Source: Harmothoe impar
Taxonomy: Eukaryota; Annelida; Polychaeta; Phyllodocida; Polynoidae
NCBI GenBank assembly: GCA_947462335.1
Contig: OX381707.1
Location: 84,530,610 to 84,594,609, forward strand
DNA: 64,000 nt
Reading direction: 5' to 3'
Of this stretch, positions 1-10,824 are shown in pieces. Positions within the stretch are counted from its first letter, which is position 1, and each line of letters starts with the position of its first letter. Both the position numbers and the translations under genes were made by a program. Below the pieces are notes generated by a model. The model was not told the origin of the DNA and ran no database searches. It saw only the letters and a list, made by a program, of their open reading frames with translations.

Positions 1-730
1 TGCCAACTCTTTTGAAAATCTGAAATTATGGTCAACACCCCTGATAGAGGGAGTTAAGTGCTCATTAATCATGCTGATGGTCATCTGTGGTATTTGGTGA
101 GGTACACTATCCCTGTGATGAGCATTACTAGCTCTGGATAATGTGCACTAATGACATTTTAATGAGGCTGCTGCACTACCTTCTCCACCCCTCTATTTTC
201 AACTAGTCTCCACAAGACACTCATATTCATGGTGGTCTAAATCATATTTTTAATAAATTTTCATAAATATTCTATGGTGGGTATATACAGTTTCTCCCTG
301 TACACCCATGAGATTTCAAAGCAATGTGGCAATTCTTTCCATCAGAAAAGGGAACAGGCGTGAGAGGTGTATTTTCTCCCATAGTAAACCTATGGGCTCT
401 TTAGGCTGGTTCACAGGGTTGCCCTGGTAGCCACCTATCATGCCCACCCTGCCCTCTAGTGGAAACACTTGATGAAACCAGTGTATAGCCATGGTTTACT
501 GTAATTATACAGCACTAGATTAAGTACATGAGTTACACAGCACAAAAGTAATTACACATACCACAAAACTATTACTAAGACCATTAGCAGATGTTTAATG
601 TACCTAACTCTGTGCAGTGAAGAGGAATGTACAGAGGTCACAACCAAGAAAATATAAACCCAGTTTTAAAACCATTTGTTATTTCAAATAGCAAAATAAA
701 ATAATGATTCTGCTTTATCTCACCTTGCAG
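1..730. other. Non-coding flank of the first gene
   Basis: No coding region is recognisable here. The stretch is AT-rich and ends in a good splice acceptor (a pyrimidine-rich run, then CAG at 728-730) leading into the exon at 731. An untranslated first exon and promoter may lie further left, but none can be pointed to. Confidence 0.4.
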
Positions 731-735
731 GAAAG

Positions 736-1496
736 ATGCGTTGCACACTGGTGGTTGTGGTGATGCTGGTAGCACTGGGTGCTACAACAGCTGCTACCCT
801 CAACACTGCACAACAAACACAGGTCTTAAATCAACTGGCTGCCCTGAGCTCCTGTTCCTGGGGCAAGGTTGTAAGTGCTGTACAAGGCACGGGGGGTTCA
901 GGTAAGATGTATGCACAACTTATAGACTCTCCTAAGTACAATCTCATTAGCACATCTTGGACTTGACTTGTCATGTTATTAAAGCTTATTTTGTTTCAAA
1001 AATTGAAAGGTAGTTTTCCCATCAGTCTCAGCAAGAATACACTTCAAACAAATCAACCTCAGTTTAGAGGGGAAAGTCCTCTTTTCTTGTTAAAATACCA
1101 TTCATACTTTGACCAACATACATACTAGAAGAGTACTCTTATTTAACCTTCAAGGAGGGCATGATGTTGCAATGCATCATTTCTTTGGTCCTCATGATGC
1201 ATTAATACATGATACATGCATGCAACTCGCAAGCACTGCATTCGAGTATCAGCCACCATCCGCCCCTGTTGTTATGACATATGCACTGCCTTACAGACCT
1301 GTGATAAAACTCTTATGTAGACCATATTATACTTCTTCCTAAATCAGGTGACTTAGATTGTCCATCCAACAAGCAGTGTATATGCAGTGTATCCGGACGT
1401 AAGTTACTATTTCATCCTAAGTCGCCTTATCTAAATAGAACTGATACAAGCATATATATATACATATACATATATATATGATAAATAAATAATTGA

Positions 1497-1539
<43 letters not shown>

Positions 1540-2143
1540 ATATATATATATAGATATAGATAAAAAGATATACAGAAGTTGGTGGATTTTTCTGGGAACC
1601 AACAATATGGCAGCCTTTTTTAGCAGAATTGAAAGCCTGGAAATACCTAAACATGTTTCAAGCCTAGCAAGAGGAGAGGGTGCTTGAGCGAAAATACAAC
1701 CCCCTCCTATATTATTCTAAAGTAATTCCTATTCTCTAGGTATAATCTGTTCTCCTGTAGCCAAAATCACAAAGGTACATGAAAGACATCAATGGCAGCA
1801 TAGGACGGATCTCATACTCTGAAGTGTAATAACTATTGATATCTGCGTTAATTTGTAGAATTTTCTCTTCAGTATAATAAACAATTAAATTGAAAAAATT
1901 GAAATTAAATATGCAAGCGTTTGTTGGCCTGAGTTTTTCTAATACTTCTATGGAGCACAACTAGAGCAGGGTTTATAATGTTGTAAATGACCAGTTAACC
2001 ATTGTGTTCTTTGAATTTAGGTCTGAAGTAAGTTACGTTACATTAAACATTGATTTCAACATGTCTGTTGTATGATCAATGTCGCATGTTTACTTTCAGC
2101 TCAATGTGAGGGTAAATGGTGCTGTGAATGCCCAGTTATGTAG
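736..2143 (+). CDS. Small secreted cysteine-rich peptide, 3 coding exons
   Basis: Predicted 86-residue secreted peptide of unknown role. Coding exons are 736-901, 1348-1398 and 2100-2143. Both introns are phase 1, all boundaries are GT..AG, and the frame stays open to the TAG at 2141-2143. Exon 1 follows an acceptor at 729-730 and encodes a classical signal peptide: MRC, then a hydrophobic core (LVVVVMLVALGA), then small residues around 17-20. The mature part holds eight cysteines: one in SSCSW, three in exon 2 (DCPSNKQCIC) and four in exon 3, including a CCEC cluster just before the stop. Eight cysteines in about 66 residues suggest a four-disulfide fold of a defensin-like, hormone-like or protease-inhibitor type; I do not recognise the family. 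A stronger-looking donor at 871 (GTAAGT) would put a stop at the start of exon 2, so the 902 donor is preferred. There is no transcript evidence. Confidence 0.6.
1497..1555. repeat. TATC tetranucleotide plus TA microsatellite
   Basis: About ten TATC units run into a short (TA)n tract and then GATATAGATA. It lies in intron 2 of the cysteine-rich peptide gene. Confidence 0.9.
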
Positions 2144-2240
2144 ATTCATCGCAAGCCGATCGCCCAGGGACAAGATTTTAATGACTAACTTTTAAGACTT
2201 AATGCAAATAGCTTCAAGGGTTGATTGATTCACAGGATTG

Positions 2241-2558
2241 CAAGACATGAAATAGGTATCAAATTGGAAAACTATACCTGATGTCTTTACAGGTTCATTC
2301 TGTCAAGCTTCATGTTGATAAACATCCCTTTACCAGGCCTTCTGCCAGATTGCGCCTCAGGTTGTCAAGCTTATAAGTCAAGTTGTCAAGGCTCATGTGC
2401 AAGACATGAAATAGGTATCAAATTGGAAAACTATACCTGATGTCTTTACAGGTTCATTCTGTCAAGCTTCATGTTGATAAACATCCCTTTACCAGGCCTT
2501 CTGCCAGATTGCGCCTCAGGTTGTCAAGCTTATAAGTCAAGTTGTCAAGGCTCATGTG
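2241..2558. repeat. Exact 159 bp tandem duplication (two copies)
   Basis: Copies at 2241-2399 and 2400-2558 show no difference when read side by side. Each carries a small internal repeat of TTGTCAAG. It lies just beyond the stop of the cysteine-rich peptide gene and is either a very recent duplication or a polymorphic VNTR. Confidence 0.9.
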
Positions 2559-3171
2559 ACAATCAACTCAATTAGTTTAAATAACTCATCTAACGAAATA
2601 GCTAATTCATCAGAAAATATGGGTACAAAAAGTGGATATAGGGGTGTGTGGTGCCTCTTTCAAGCATGTAATAAGAAATAAAAATAATTAAATCAAATTG
2701 ATTTGTCCACAGGCTTTGATATGAATAACCACTTTATAAGTTGTTTATTAGCCACACATAATGTTGAATGTTCAAAAATAATACATTATTACATTGTGTT
2801 GTCATGTAAACTAAATGTGTACAATAAACAGCTTAACAACATCAAATTCTTTTATCTTTTTCATTAAATTGGCCTACTATAAGCACATAGTAACAACAAA
2901 TATAAGCCTCTTTTAGTGTTAATCCTTCAGGTGAACATAACGAGAACTTTAGCCACAATTATCATTGTCATGGTGACAACTATAACCTACTTAGTGCTCC
3001 CTGAAGTGTTGATGCTCCCAGGCCGTTCCAGTATTTTAATTGTACTGTGTTTTACCAGGACGAAGCTGTGAAGCCCATACTTCCAGTCTGACAGCTGCTT
3101 TGAATTGTTTGTTATTCACTAGTTAGAGTTATTGGTTAAAGGTAGTTAAAGGTAGTATAACATCATTAAAA
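2559..3171. other. Non-coding, AT-rich
   Basis: No gene is visible. AATAAA-type signals near 2677 and 2823 could serve the upstream plus-strand gene, but nothing decides between them. Confidence 0.4.
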
Positions 3172-3503
3172 TCACATACTGTAGGCATACTGCTTCCTCT
3201 CCAACTCAATCAGTTCTGCCTCATCAGTCACCCCTTCAATCATTTTGAGATCCGCTTCAGTTTTGGTCTGAATGAACCAATCCAAGAAGGTCGCCCCCGA
3301 TGCCTTTACCATGACTGTGTCCTCTTGGAGACAGTCTAAGGCTTCTTTCAGGGACTTTGGCAGCTTTATAGCCTGTGACACATCATGAGGAGCAGGGCAT
3401 TGAAGCTTCTTGTTAACGCCATCTAATCCTGCAGCAATGGTGGCAGCCATGACTAGGTACGGGTTAACAGGACCAGTAGGCAGACGGTTCTCCATATATG
3501 TGC
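3172..3503 (-). CDS. Lengsin-like glutamine synthetase family, C-terminal exon
   Basis: Terminal coding exon of a glutamine synthetase type I / lengsin family protein. On the minus strand a splice acceptor (AG at 3505-3504) opens the exon at 3503, and the frame runs to TGA at 3174-3172. It contains the family signature NRLPTGPVNPYLVMAA followed by AGLDGV, which in GS-I enzymes lies near the catalytic-domain end and holds the conserved E-N-R active-site stretch. After it comes the usual helical tail (PKSLKEALDCLQED, then LDWFIQTK). Lengsin is a vertebrate lens protein derived from this fold; invertebrate relatives are of uncertain enzymatic status. Upstream exons would lie to the right on this strand, but none was found, so the gene is partial here, is broken, or has long introns. 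An ATG slightly upstream in the same frame (3516) belongs to the intron. Confidence 0.75.
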
Positions 3504-3585
3504 CTACTTCATACATTCACACACTTGAATGCAGCCCTGGTGAGCAACTGGTAAGCCCATCCTACGGGGTTCAGACACACCTGAA

Positions 3586-3690
3586 GGGTCGGCATGATGC
3601 ACCAATGCAGAATTGGCAAGTTACTTGCCGGTACTGCATTGGTGTGTCATGACGACAAACTTTTGGCAACATCTGTACTTAAAGGGTTAA
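3586..3690. repeat. Hairpin-forming dispersed repeat, copy 1 (best preserved)
   Basis: An imperfect palindrome: GATGCACCAATGCAG with flank pairs with CTGCATTGGTGTGTC around a TTGGCAAGTTACTTGCC centre. The copy begins GGGTCGGCATGATGC and ends TTAAAGGGTTAA. Many degraded copies occur in this window, suggesting a MITE-like family. Confidence 0.7.
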
Positions 3691-4611
3691 GAATCAAACA
3701 ATAGCAGCAGCAGATATATCACTGTGTTAGCTTTTATCTATGTGGTACCCCACCCCCATCCCACACAGTTCTGGTCGTATAACGGGTATAGTATGCTATC
3801 AGCTATGTACTGGAGCAGAACAATGAGAATGATTAATTGATGCCAAGGAACAGCAGATTAATATTCTGTGTCAGTCATTTGGGTAAAGGTTGGTCCTGGA
3901 CATGCCCATGTAGTTTGTGTCTGATTTGTCTGTTAAACCTTCACAGGCGGCATATGTATTATTTAACCATTTAAGAGCTGCATATCACATTGATTCAAGA
4001 TGCCTTTTTCTAGGTTGCTAGATATCTCCTGGTTCAAGCGTTAAAGGGCCCCATATATATATTATCAAAGCACAGAAATATTCAGAAATTGCGATTTAGA
4101 AATGTGAAAAAAATAGCTCTATTGGGCATTAGTATAAAGTGTGTGTTGGGCATATGGTCTATATTTAGGGGAACTTACAATCATCACTAATATTTATTAT
4201 GCTAGAAACTTACTTCTTAAATCACTTTTGGCTCCCTATATGACCAAACAAGGACACTTAGGTCAGTCCATACTGGATTTTAAATAGTAACCCAGTCTGA
4301 ATCCTCCAGTCAAAAACAACCTCTCAATAAAAATGCACCTTCTGATAACATTAACTGATACCCAACATATGTACATGTACACATTTTATTATTAATCATT
4401 CGGTGAACAGCTGCAGTGGTGTGGTGGAAAACAACCATACATGACTAACACAAACTGTCACCTAGTGGTCGTATAGGCTCCTTCTAGATGCCTACTCTGG
4501 TAGTTAGGCTGTATCCCACTTGGTGGCAGCACTTTAGTCAGGTCTCATGCAGAACAAGGAGGAAGGATGCTCCACCTTATAGAGGATTATAGAACGGTCC
4601 ACCATGTAGTA

Positions 4612-4931
4612 GGCTGTGTCTCACGAACTTGGGCCAATGTTTTCATCTCTGACTGGCTGCCATCTCTGACCGGGTGTCATCTCTGACCGGGTGCCATCTC
4701 TGACCAGCCTGAATGGAAACGATTTATTTAGGGCAGATGGATTATATAACTCTTTAAAGTAGTAATTAGCTGCCCAATTTTATCATTATCTGCCCTAAAT
4801 AAACCGTTTTTATTCAGGCCAGTCAGAGATGGCACCCGGTCAGAGATGGCACCTGGTCAGAGATGGCACCCGGTCAGAGATGGCACCCGCTCAGCGACAT
4901 TGACATTGGCCCAAGTTTGTGAGACACAGCC
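4612..4931. mobile_element. Foldback / MITE-like element with tandem sub-repeats in its arms
   Basis: A 320 bp inverted-repeat element. Its ends GGCTGTGTCTCACGAACTTG and the complement of CAAGTTTGTGAGACACAGCC pair closely. Each arm then carries 3-4 tandem copies of an 18 bp unit (CATCTCTGACCGGGTGC type), facing inward, around an AT-rich centre in which a GGGCAGAT..TTATTTAGGG segment is itself inverted. It is flanked by AGTA at 4608-4611 and 4932-4935, a plausible 4 bp target duplication. There is no coding capacity, so it must be mobilised in trans if it is mobile. Confidence 0.75.
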
Positions 4932-5238
4932 AGTATGTGTGGACAACTGGCCAGCTTTTGGTTGTACGTCAAGGAGAAACCCCTTTAAAAATGCATAATC
5001 AATTTTATTAATTTTTGATAATCCTTCTGATTGGAATGTTACTCTGTAGGGTTGTATATTTCTGTAGTGTTCAGTTCAAGTATTATATAAGTGTCCATGT
5101 GAAAATCCAGTAAGACATACAAGGGCACAATAAACTCCGGGTCTCATTGATTCTTTGGACTGGGGCTATTGCTGGGGCCATTGCAAGTTTCCTAAAAATG
5201 TCACATTTGTAAACAGCCTTCGTGACTATCTTACTAGT

Positions 5239-5330
5239 GCTGCATTTGTGCATCATGCCAACCCTTTGGGATGCAGCACTACTTGTGAGGGACTTGTATG
5301 CATCATGACGATCAAGCTCTATGCAGCCCT
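5239..5330. repeat. Hairpin-forming dispersed repeat, degraded copy
   Basis: It contains GTGCTGCATTTGTGCATCATG, GGATGCAGCACTACTTGTGAG and TATGCATCATGACGATC segments in the arrangement of the family whose best copy is at 3586. Open frames reported on both strands here are by-products of the palindrome. Confidence 0.5.
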
Positions 5331-6751
5331 TCAAGTAATCAATGGAGTTCTGTGATATCTTGCCTTTCTTCATCAGCCCTACAAACCCACTATTAAAAAA
5401 TTCATATGGTTGGTTTTGAGACTCATTTATGAGCCTCCAAAATAAATGACTCAGGACTTAATATTGATTATATCTTCAAGCATATTGAAGAGATATTTCT
5501 TTGAGTGATCAATTGTACTTCACAAGAGTGATCACAACCCCCAATCTTAATCTTTAATCTTGTGATAGGCTTTTCGGCTATGTGGAGGCCGAGGTACTAT
5601 GATTGAAGAGAACATGTGCTCTCTGAGATCTCTCTGTAGAGGATTACTCCCTGATCCTGTTCAGTTCTACATGAAAGAATTTCTGTCAAGGCGGTATAAA
5701 TCATACCTGAGCCATATTTCACTCCAGGCAGGATATTCAATGTATTTGTCCCTCATGAACCATGAGTCTAAACCGTGAGTCTAAAGGAGTGGGGGGATCC
5801 TGTAGCAGTCTCTTACTCAGGGTTTGAGTCCTTTATCCATTGGGCTTCTCTTACCGCGGTGTTACATCTGGATATATGCCATTTCACTTTAAGGTGATTT
5901 AATTATTAATGCCTTAATAACTACATTCCTAAAAAAGAAAATACTAGAGAATCCACTTAATGTCCACTTATGACCATGATTGGTAAAGTGTAGGATCCAG
6001 AAATATCATCTTAGCAGGATAAATAAATGGTGCACTGTGGTGTGAGTTGCTCTGTAATTTATAGTGGACTTTATATTGATCCACAATGTGAAGTAATACC
6101 AGGCAAGCATGCTCATTTTGCTCAATATGTTAAATTTGTCTTGAACTTAATTTTAGTAGACGCTGTATTCAGTTTAATTCGTCCCTGTATGTTTGAAAAC
6201 GTTGACACACAAATATGAAATATGAGATGAAAGTTTGTGAATATTCATAGTTTCAGTTTGGCCATGAACATAATCCAAAAGCATTAGACCAACAATGCCA
6301 CTGTATCAGAGATCTAATCTGACATTGCTAGGTGGCTGGGATTTAGTGTTGTGACACCTTAAGCTGCAGACCCAGACCCAGGGGCTGCAGTTATTGGCTG
6401 AGGGGCTGTCAAATGGGGAGGTTGATTTACATAACAAAGAGGGAGATCCATCATGTGATGTCAGCATGGCTGGTACAGACACCAGGAGAGGTGATAACAA
6501 ACAATAACAGTAGAATCCAATGGCAAATTGCATGAAAATCTAACACTTGCAAGTGCAGTTGCATTTTTGAAAATATTTCTGGATTATTGACATATAATTT
6601 ATAATTCCTACATGTACTCTTCTTCCTCACATGTTCTGCAGTAATCTTTCCTTTTTGGTATAACATATCGGACCTGCATAGCCATAAACAACAGCAGAAA
6701 ATCTTCACTTCTGCTGCTAGAAGACACCCATGTAAATCCTACTTTAATCCA
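5331..6751. other. Non-coding, no recognised content
   Basis: No domain, splice-consistent exon or structured repeat was recognised. Base composition resembles the surrounding intergenic DNA. Confidence 0.4.
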
Positions 6752-6951
6752 AAGAGCAATCAGGTCAAATCAAGATGGCGGCCATCACTGCTGCCATGAC
6801 AGGAAATTACCCTCCCACAATGCATCAATACAGGAAGTCATTCCATGTGATGATGAGGCTGTGCAAGTTGTCGTCTGGTGCTGAATGGTGCAAAGTGTGG
6901 GACATTACTCACTGATTGTCACCAACATTGTGCAGCTACTGTAATTCTAAT
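6752..6951 (+). repeat. Left member of a ~200 bp inverted repeat pair
   Basis: This segment is repeated in reverse complement at 13002-13200 with roughly 85-90% identity by eye. It includes CAAGATGGCGGCCAT (a strong YY1-type motif), CCCTCCCACAATGCATCAAT and a shared end GTAATTCTAAT / GTGATTCTAAT. The pair could be terminal repeats of a 6.4 kb element, or two independent insertions of one short element in opposite orientation. Confidence 0.75.
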
Positions 6952-8147
6952 TTGTGTGAGTGGTTTTTCCCCAAATGACTTTGTTATCGGGACTGACAGA
7001 AGCAGGTATGATATTTAGTATTAGTACTTAGGTTAATGTTGGAGGCAAAGTGATGATGTTTGTAACTGGTATATGGTAGTGTATAGAAGAATTCTGGTGT
7101 ATAATAGTAATGTGTTGTGATGCATAGTGATGAATATACAGGATTAATGCACTACTCAATAGTTAGTTGATGCAAGACCAGAAATAGAGGATCAGTAAAA
7201 AGGCTGGGAGAACTAGAAAACAATGAGGACATACAGAGGCAATGCAAGACAAAATAAGAGAACTAGAGAAGGAGAATAAGTTGAAAGTGAACAATGATGC
7301 AACACTATGACACATCAGTCCTTTAGAATTTCAAAATATAACACTTTATAGATAGACAATGTTTCTGGCAAAGCAATCACTTATGACCCCATCTTCTACC
7401 TCTACAAATCCACTAAATACAATCTTTATGTTCAATTTAGATCACATTCAAAAGAAGCAACTTCAATTCCTAGAACTGAAATTAAATATTGGCAAAGGCC
7501 TTGTAAAGACTGTCATTCACCCTTTCCAATTGATTTCCGTCTCCAAGATGCTTATCTCTATTTCCAGTCAGGGACACACTGAGGAGAGTTTGACATGGTT
7601 TGGTGTTACAGATGGGCAAATAAAGCAGCCTACAGGTCATCGATTCAAATATCAGGGGGAAATCTGTGCTGAGTTGTTATATAGATCAGACAGCACCACT
7701 GCCATTTTGCAGTCCATTGAGAGATCATGTGACATCTTGTATTTGGTCCTTGGCTGGTTATATGGACTAGACCACTGTTCTCTTGCTCAACCAAAGTAGT
7801 TATGCCATGAAGGTGCCTCTGGTACATACAATGTAAATATATTAAAAATGGAAGAAATGGTCAAATGGCTCACCAATAAACATTTGGTAAAGATATCATA
7901 ATGAACATTTTCAGTTCATAATGAAAGACTTTTTTTGATACTCAAAGTGCATATTAGGCCACCACTGCACACTGTCAACAGGACCCCTGCCTAGTTTCTG
8001 CACAATACACAGCTAAAGCCAGCGCTGATGTAGATCTTAATGGATGCTGCCCTTCATGCTGTTTGACCAAGGAGATGTCCACTCTTTGTCTTGCAGGATC
8101 TCTACTTCTACAAACAGGGAAGGTCCCTAAGGTGGCCAGATCTACAT
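6952..8147. other. Non-coding interval
   Basis: No supported gene. A 146-codon ATG-initiated frame at 7359-7799 has no recognisable domain or composition signal and is treated as chance. Confidence 0.35.
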
Positions 8148-8279
8148 TGTATGGTGGGCTAAGTAGATGTTTAACTTATCATGAAGTGGTAAGGGGAGGG
8201 GACACAGCTTCACTGTATGGTGGAGTAAGTAGATGTTTAGCCTATGATAACGTGGTAGGGAGGGGGGATACAGCCTCTT
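8148..8279. repeat. 66 bp tandem duplication (two diverged copies)
   Basis: TGTATGGTGGGCTAAGTAGATG recurs as TGTATGGTGGAGTAAGTAGATG exactly 66 bp later, with the rest of the unit matching at about 85%. Confidence 0.8.
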
Positions 8280-10690
8280 GATTTATTAGTTAGTCCATCC
8301 ATTGCTCTTTTACTGGGCAGGATATTGTGATCTTAATGTCTCGTATGTAACTGGCTTGCTGATGATCTGAAATCAAACAGCTACAGCCAGTGCACTATGC
8401 ATATTGGGTAATATTTGATAATTTCTATAAAAGTGATGAATTTGCAGATTGGCTGAGTGAGCACTGCAGATTTTACTAGGCTGCCTTCACTGTACTCAAC
8501 ATCGTCCTTAAAGGGTCAGTGTATACGTGGGTTTGTCTGCCATTGCTGGCCGTTTTGGGTGACCTTTCACCCTGTTTTGCATGGTGGATCCCGCCCACAG
8601 CATAGTGGATCCCGCCCACAGGCCACCACAGGTTATAGTATGCAAAATACCCAAGAATCTGGGTCACCTGAACCGACCTCTCTGTGCCAGTTTCAGTACA
8701 CCTGGGTTATTTGTGGCAAGGAGTGGCCATTATTGTATACATTGTGGTGGTGGTTGAGGGGCGGGGGGTGACGAGGTAAGGGGTAGCTGACAGGTAGGAG
8801 TAGGGTAGGGGAGGTAGAAGGTATAATACATATACAGACTATACAGGTAGGGAAAACCTTTGGTATAAACTATGTAGTGACCCAGCCTATACACCCCCCC
8901 CCCATCCCATAGCCACTACTGTTCTCGCTGTGAACAAAAAACGTTGTCTAACATGGGGAAATGTTTGCCTATAACATTTTATACCTTATATGTAAAACGT
9001 TAATTTATGTTCATTCATGGTTTAGCACAAAACCTAGATATTCATATTGTTATCTAACATTAAATAACATCTGTTTATGCCTCTGTTAGTACCTAAATGT
9101 GAACAAAAAACAATAAATGTACTGAATCATGTCCACACAGGTTTGCCACTATAATAACATGATACTTATATACGTTTCTACATAATTCTAACATTATTTT
9201 AGTCAACTTTTTTACATCATTTTATGTTATAATCACTTCCATTGATCTGTAAGATTTTTTATACTTTCAAATAACCCTTTTTCAGTGTAAAATAATGTCT
9301 TTTTGTAAGCTGGGCTATTGCTTCCTCAACTCACTGAACCCCTTCTTTTACCACTGTAAGCCAAAGACTCCCTAATTTTTTATCCCTCCCTGTGTAATGT
9401 ATACTCGGTAGTTTGTCGTTGACTTGATCCTGATTCAAGACATCATACTGCAAGGTATCTCCCCCACCCCCAATTTGTATACATGACCATTCCCTTATCC
9501 TACACCCAGGTTGGACAGCTGATTGGTGTTGTTGCCTGCAGAGTTATATAACCAATCAGTGCAGTGCCATTTGATCCCCAAGACCCCAACACAGGTAGGC
9601 CCACTGCCACAGCTCTACTGGGTAATACCCTCCGTCACCATACCTTTACAATACTGCCTCCCAGACTCCAGGCACCCCCACTCATGCGCAGCCACTCATG
9701 CACACCTGTACTGACCTATAATAGGTCGAGTTACATATACTTGCAATTGATAATTCTCCCGTGCTGTTTCATGTAGTAAACTACAGGGCAGTTTATGGAA
9801 ATTTAGAAATTAAAAAATATAATTTCTAATTCTAACCTGGACCCATGAGCGTAGAAGGGAAAAGAAAAAGAAAAAAAAGTTACATATACTTGATTATTCT
9901 ATTTATCCGGGAGGTGCAATGGGAAAACATACCACTGGACCATGACCACTAGGTAGGGTAATTCAAAATCAACCATCATATATGAATATAAATAGCCACA
10001 CATGTATCATGAAGTACAAAATTTAATTAAGACATACATTTAAAATACTATACATATGTTGTGTAGTAAAAGCTGTGTATCACTGTATAAAGTCAGGGAC
10101 AATTAAAAGTCAATTTTCATGTAATGACTGGATGAATAATGAATGTGAAGGTATCATGGTGAGGTTACCTTTGTTTGCCCATACTGTGACGTAGCAGAAC
10201 TGTGTATCTATCTCGACCTATTAGTATACCCCTCCACAGTTGACCATCCTACCTTTATTATAGGGAAGGTTACATATACTTGATTGCTTCTAATTACATG
10301 AGAAGTACGTTGGACAAACAGAGCACTGGACTGTGACCCCTTGATATATGCAAATGCTATCACTGTACTGCACCTTATAGGCTAGTATACCTTATACCTG
10401 AAATTTGCAAAATAGATAGGCCTAAGCCGTGAGGCAGCTTAAAATACACTTTACAATAGTGACCCTGGTGTGTGGCTATCACGGTGAGATTAGCTGACCA
10501 TGTGTAGCACACACTGGGACGTTGCAGACCTCTACATGTAACTTTCTCTACCTCCTGCAGGTAACCCTCCCCCCACATTCCTGCACACTTGTTCTGGACT
10601 ATATCCCTCTACAGTCCACCACCCTATCCATACCTAATCCTTCTCCCCCTCCTCCCCCACAAATGCACACCTGTAATGCACTACCCAGCT
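8280..10690. other. Non-coding with small dispersed repeats
   Basis: No gene is visible. A GTTACATATACTTG motif with related flanks occurs near 9731, 9881 and 10262; the last two share a following CACTGGACNNTGACC, so they are probably pieces of one dispersed repeat. An AACAAAAAACGTTGT segment near 8934 resembles the end of the small palindromic element at 10691. Confidence 0.4.
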
Positions 10691-10824
10691 AACAAAAAAA
10701 CGTTATTTTACGTCAAAATAACGTTCTAAAATAGTATATAGCGTTATGCCATAGTGAGTAGCCCTAGAGAAACGTTATATAACGTTGAATAACATTATAA
10801 AATGTTGTATAACATTTTTTTGTT
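10691..10824. mobile_element. Small palindromic MITE-like element rich in AACGTT
   Basis: The ends are inverted: AACAAAAAAACGTTAT at 10691-10706 against the complement AACAAAAAAATGTTAT at 10824-10809. The 134 bp interior contains several AACGTT / GTTATATAACGTT palindromes. There is no coding capacity. Confidence 0.6.

Noticed and set aside
871..876. Strong donor GTAAGT inside exon 1 of the peptide gene
   Set aside because: Its use would place a stop codon immediately in exon 2, while the donor at 902 keeps phase 1 across both introns.
5083..5373. Minus-strand frame considered as an upstream exon of the lengsin-like gene
   Set aside because: The sequence does not match the family, and half of it is a degraded hairpin repeat.
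7359..7799. 146-codon ATG-initiated frame
   Set aside because: No recognisable domain, no supporting splice or promoter signal, and a length within chance for this amount of AT-rich DNA.
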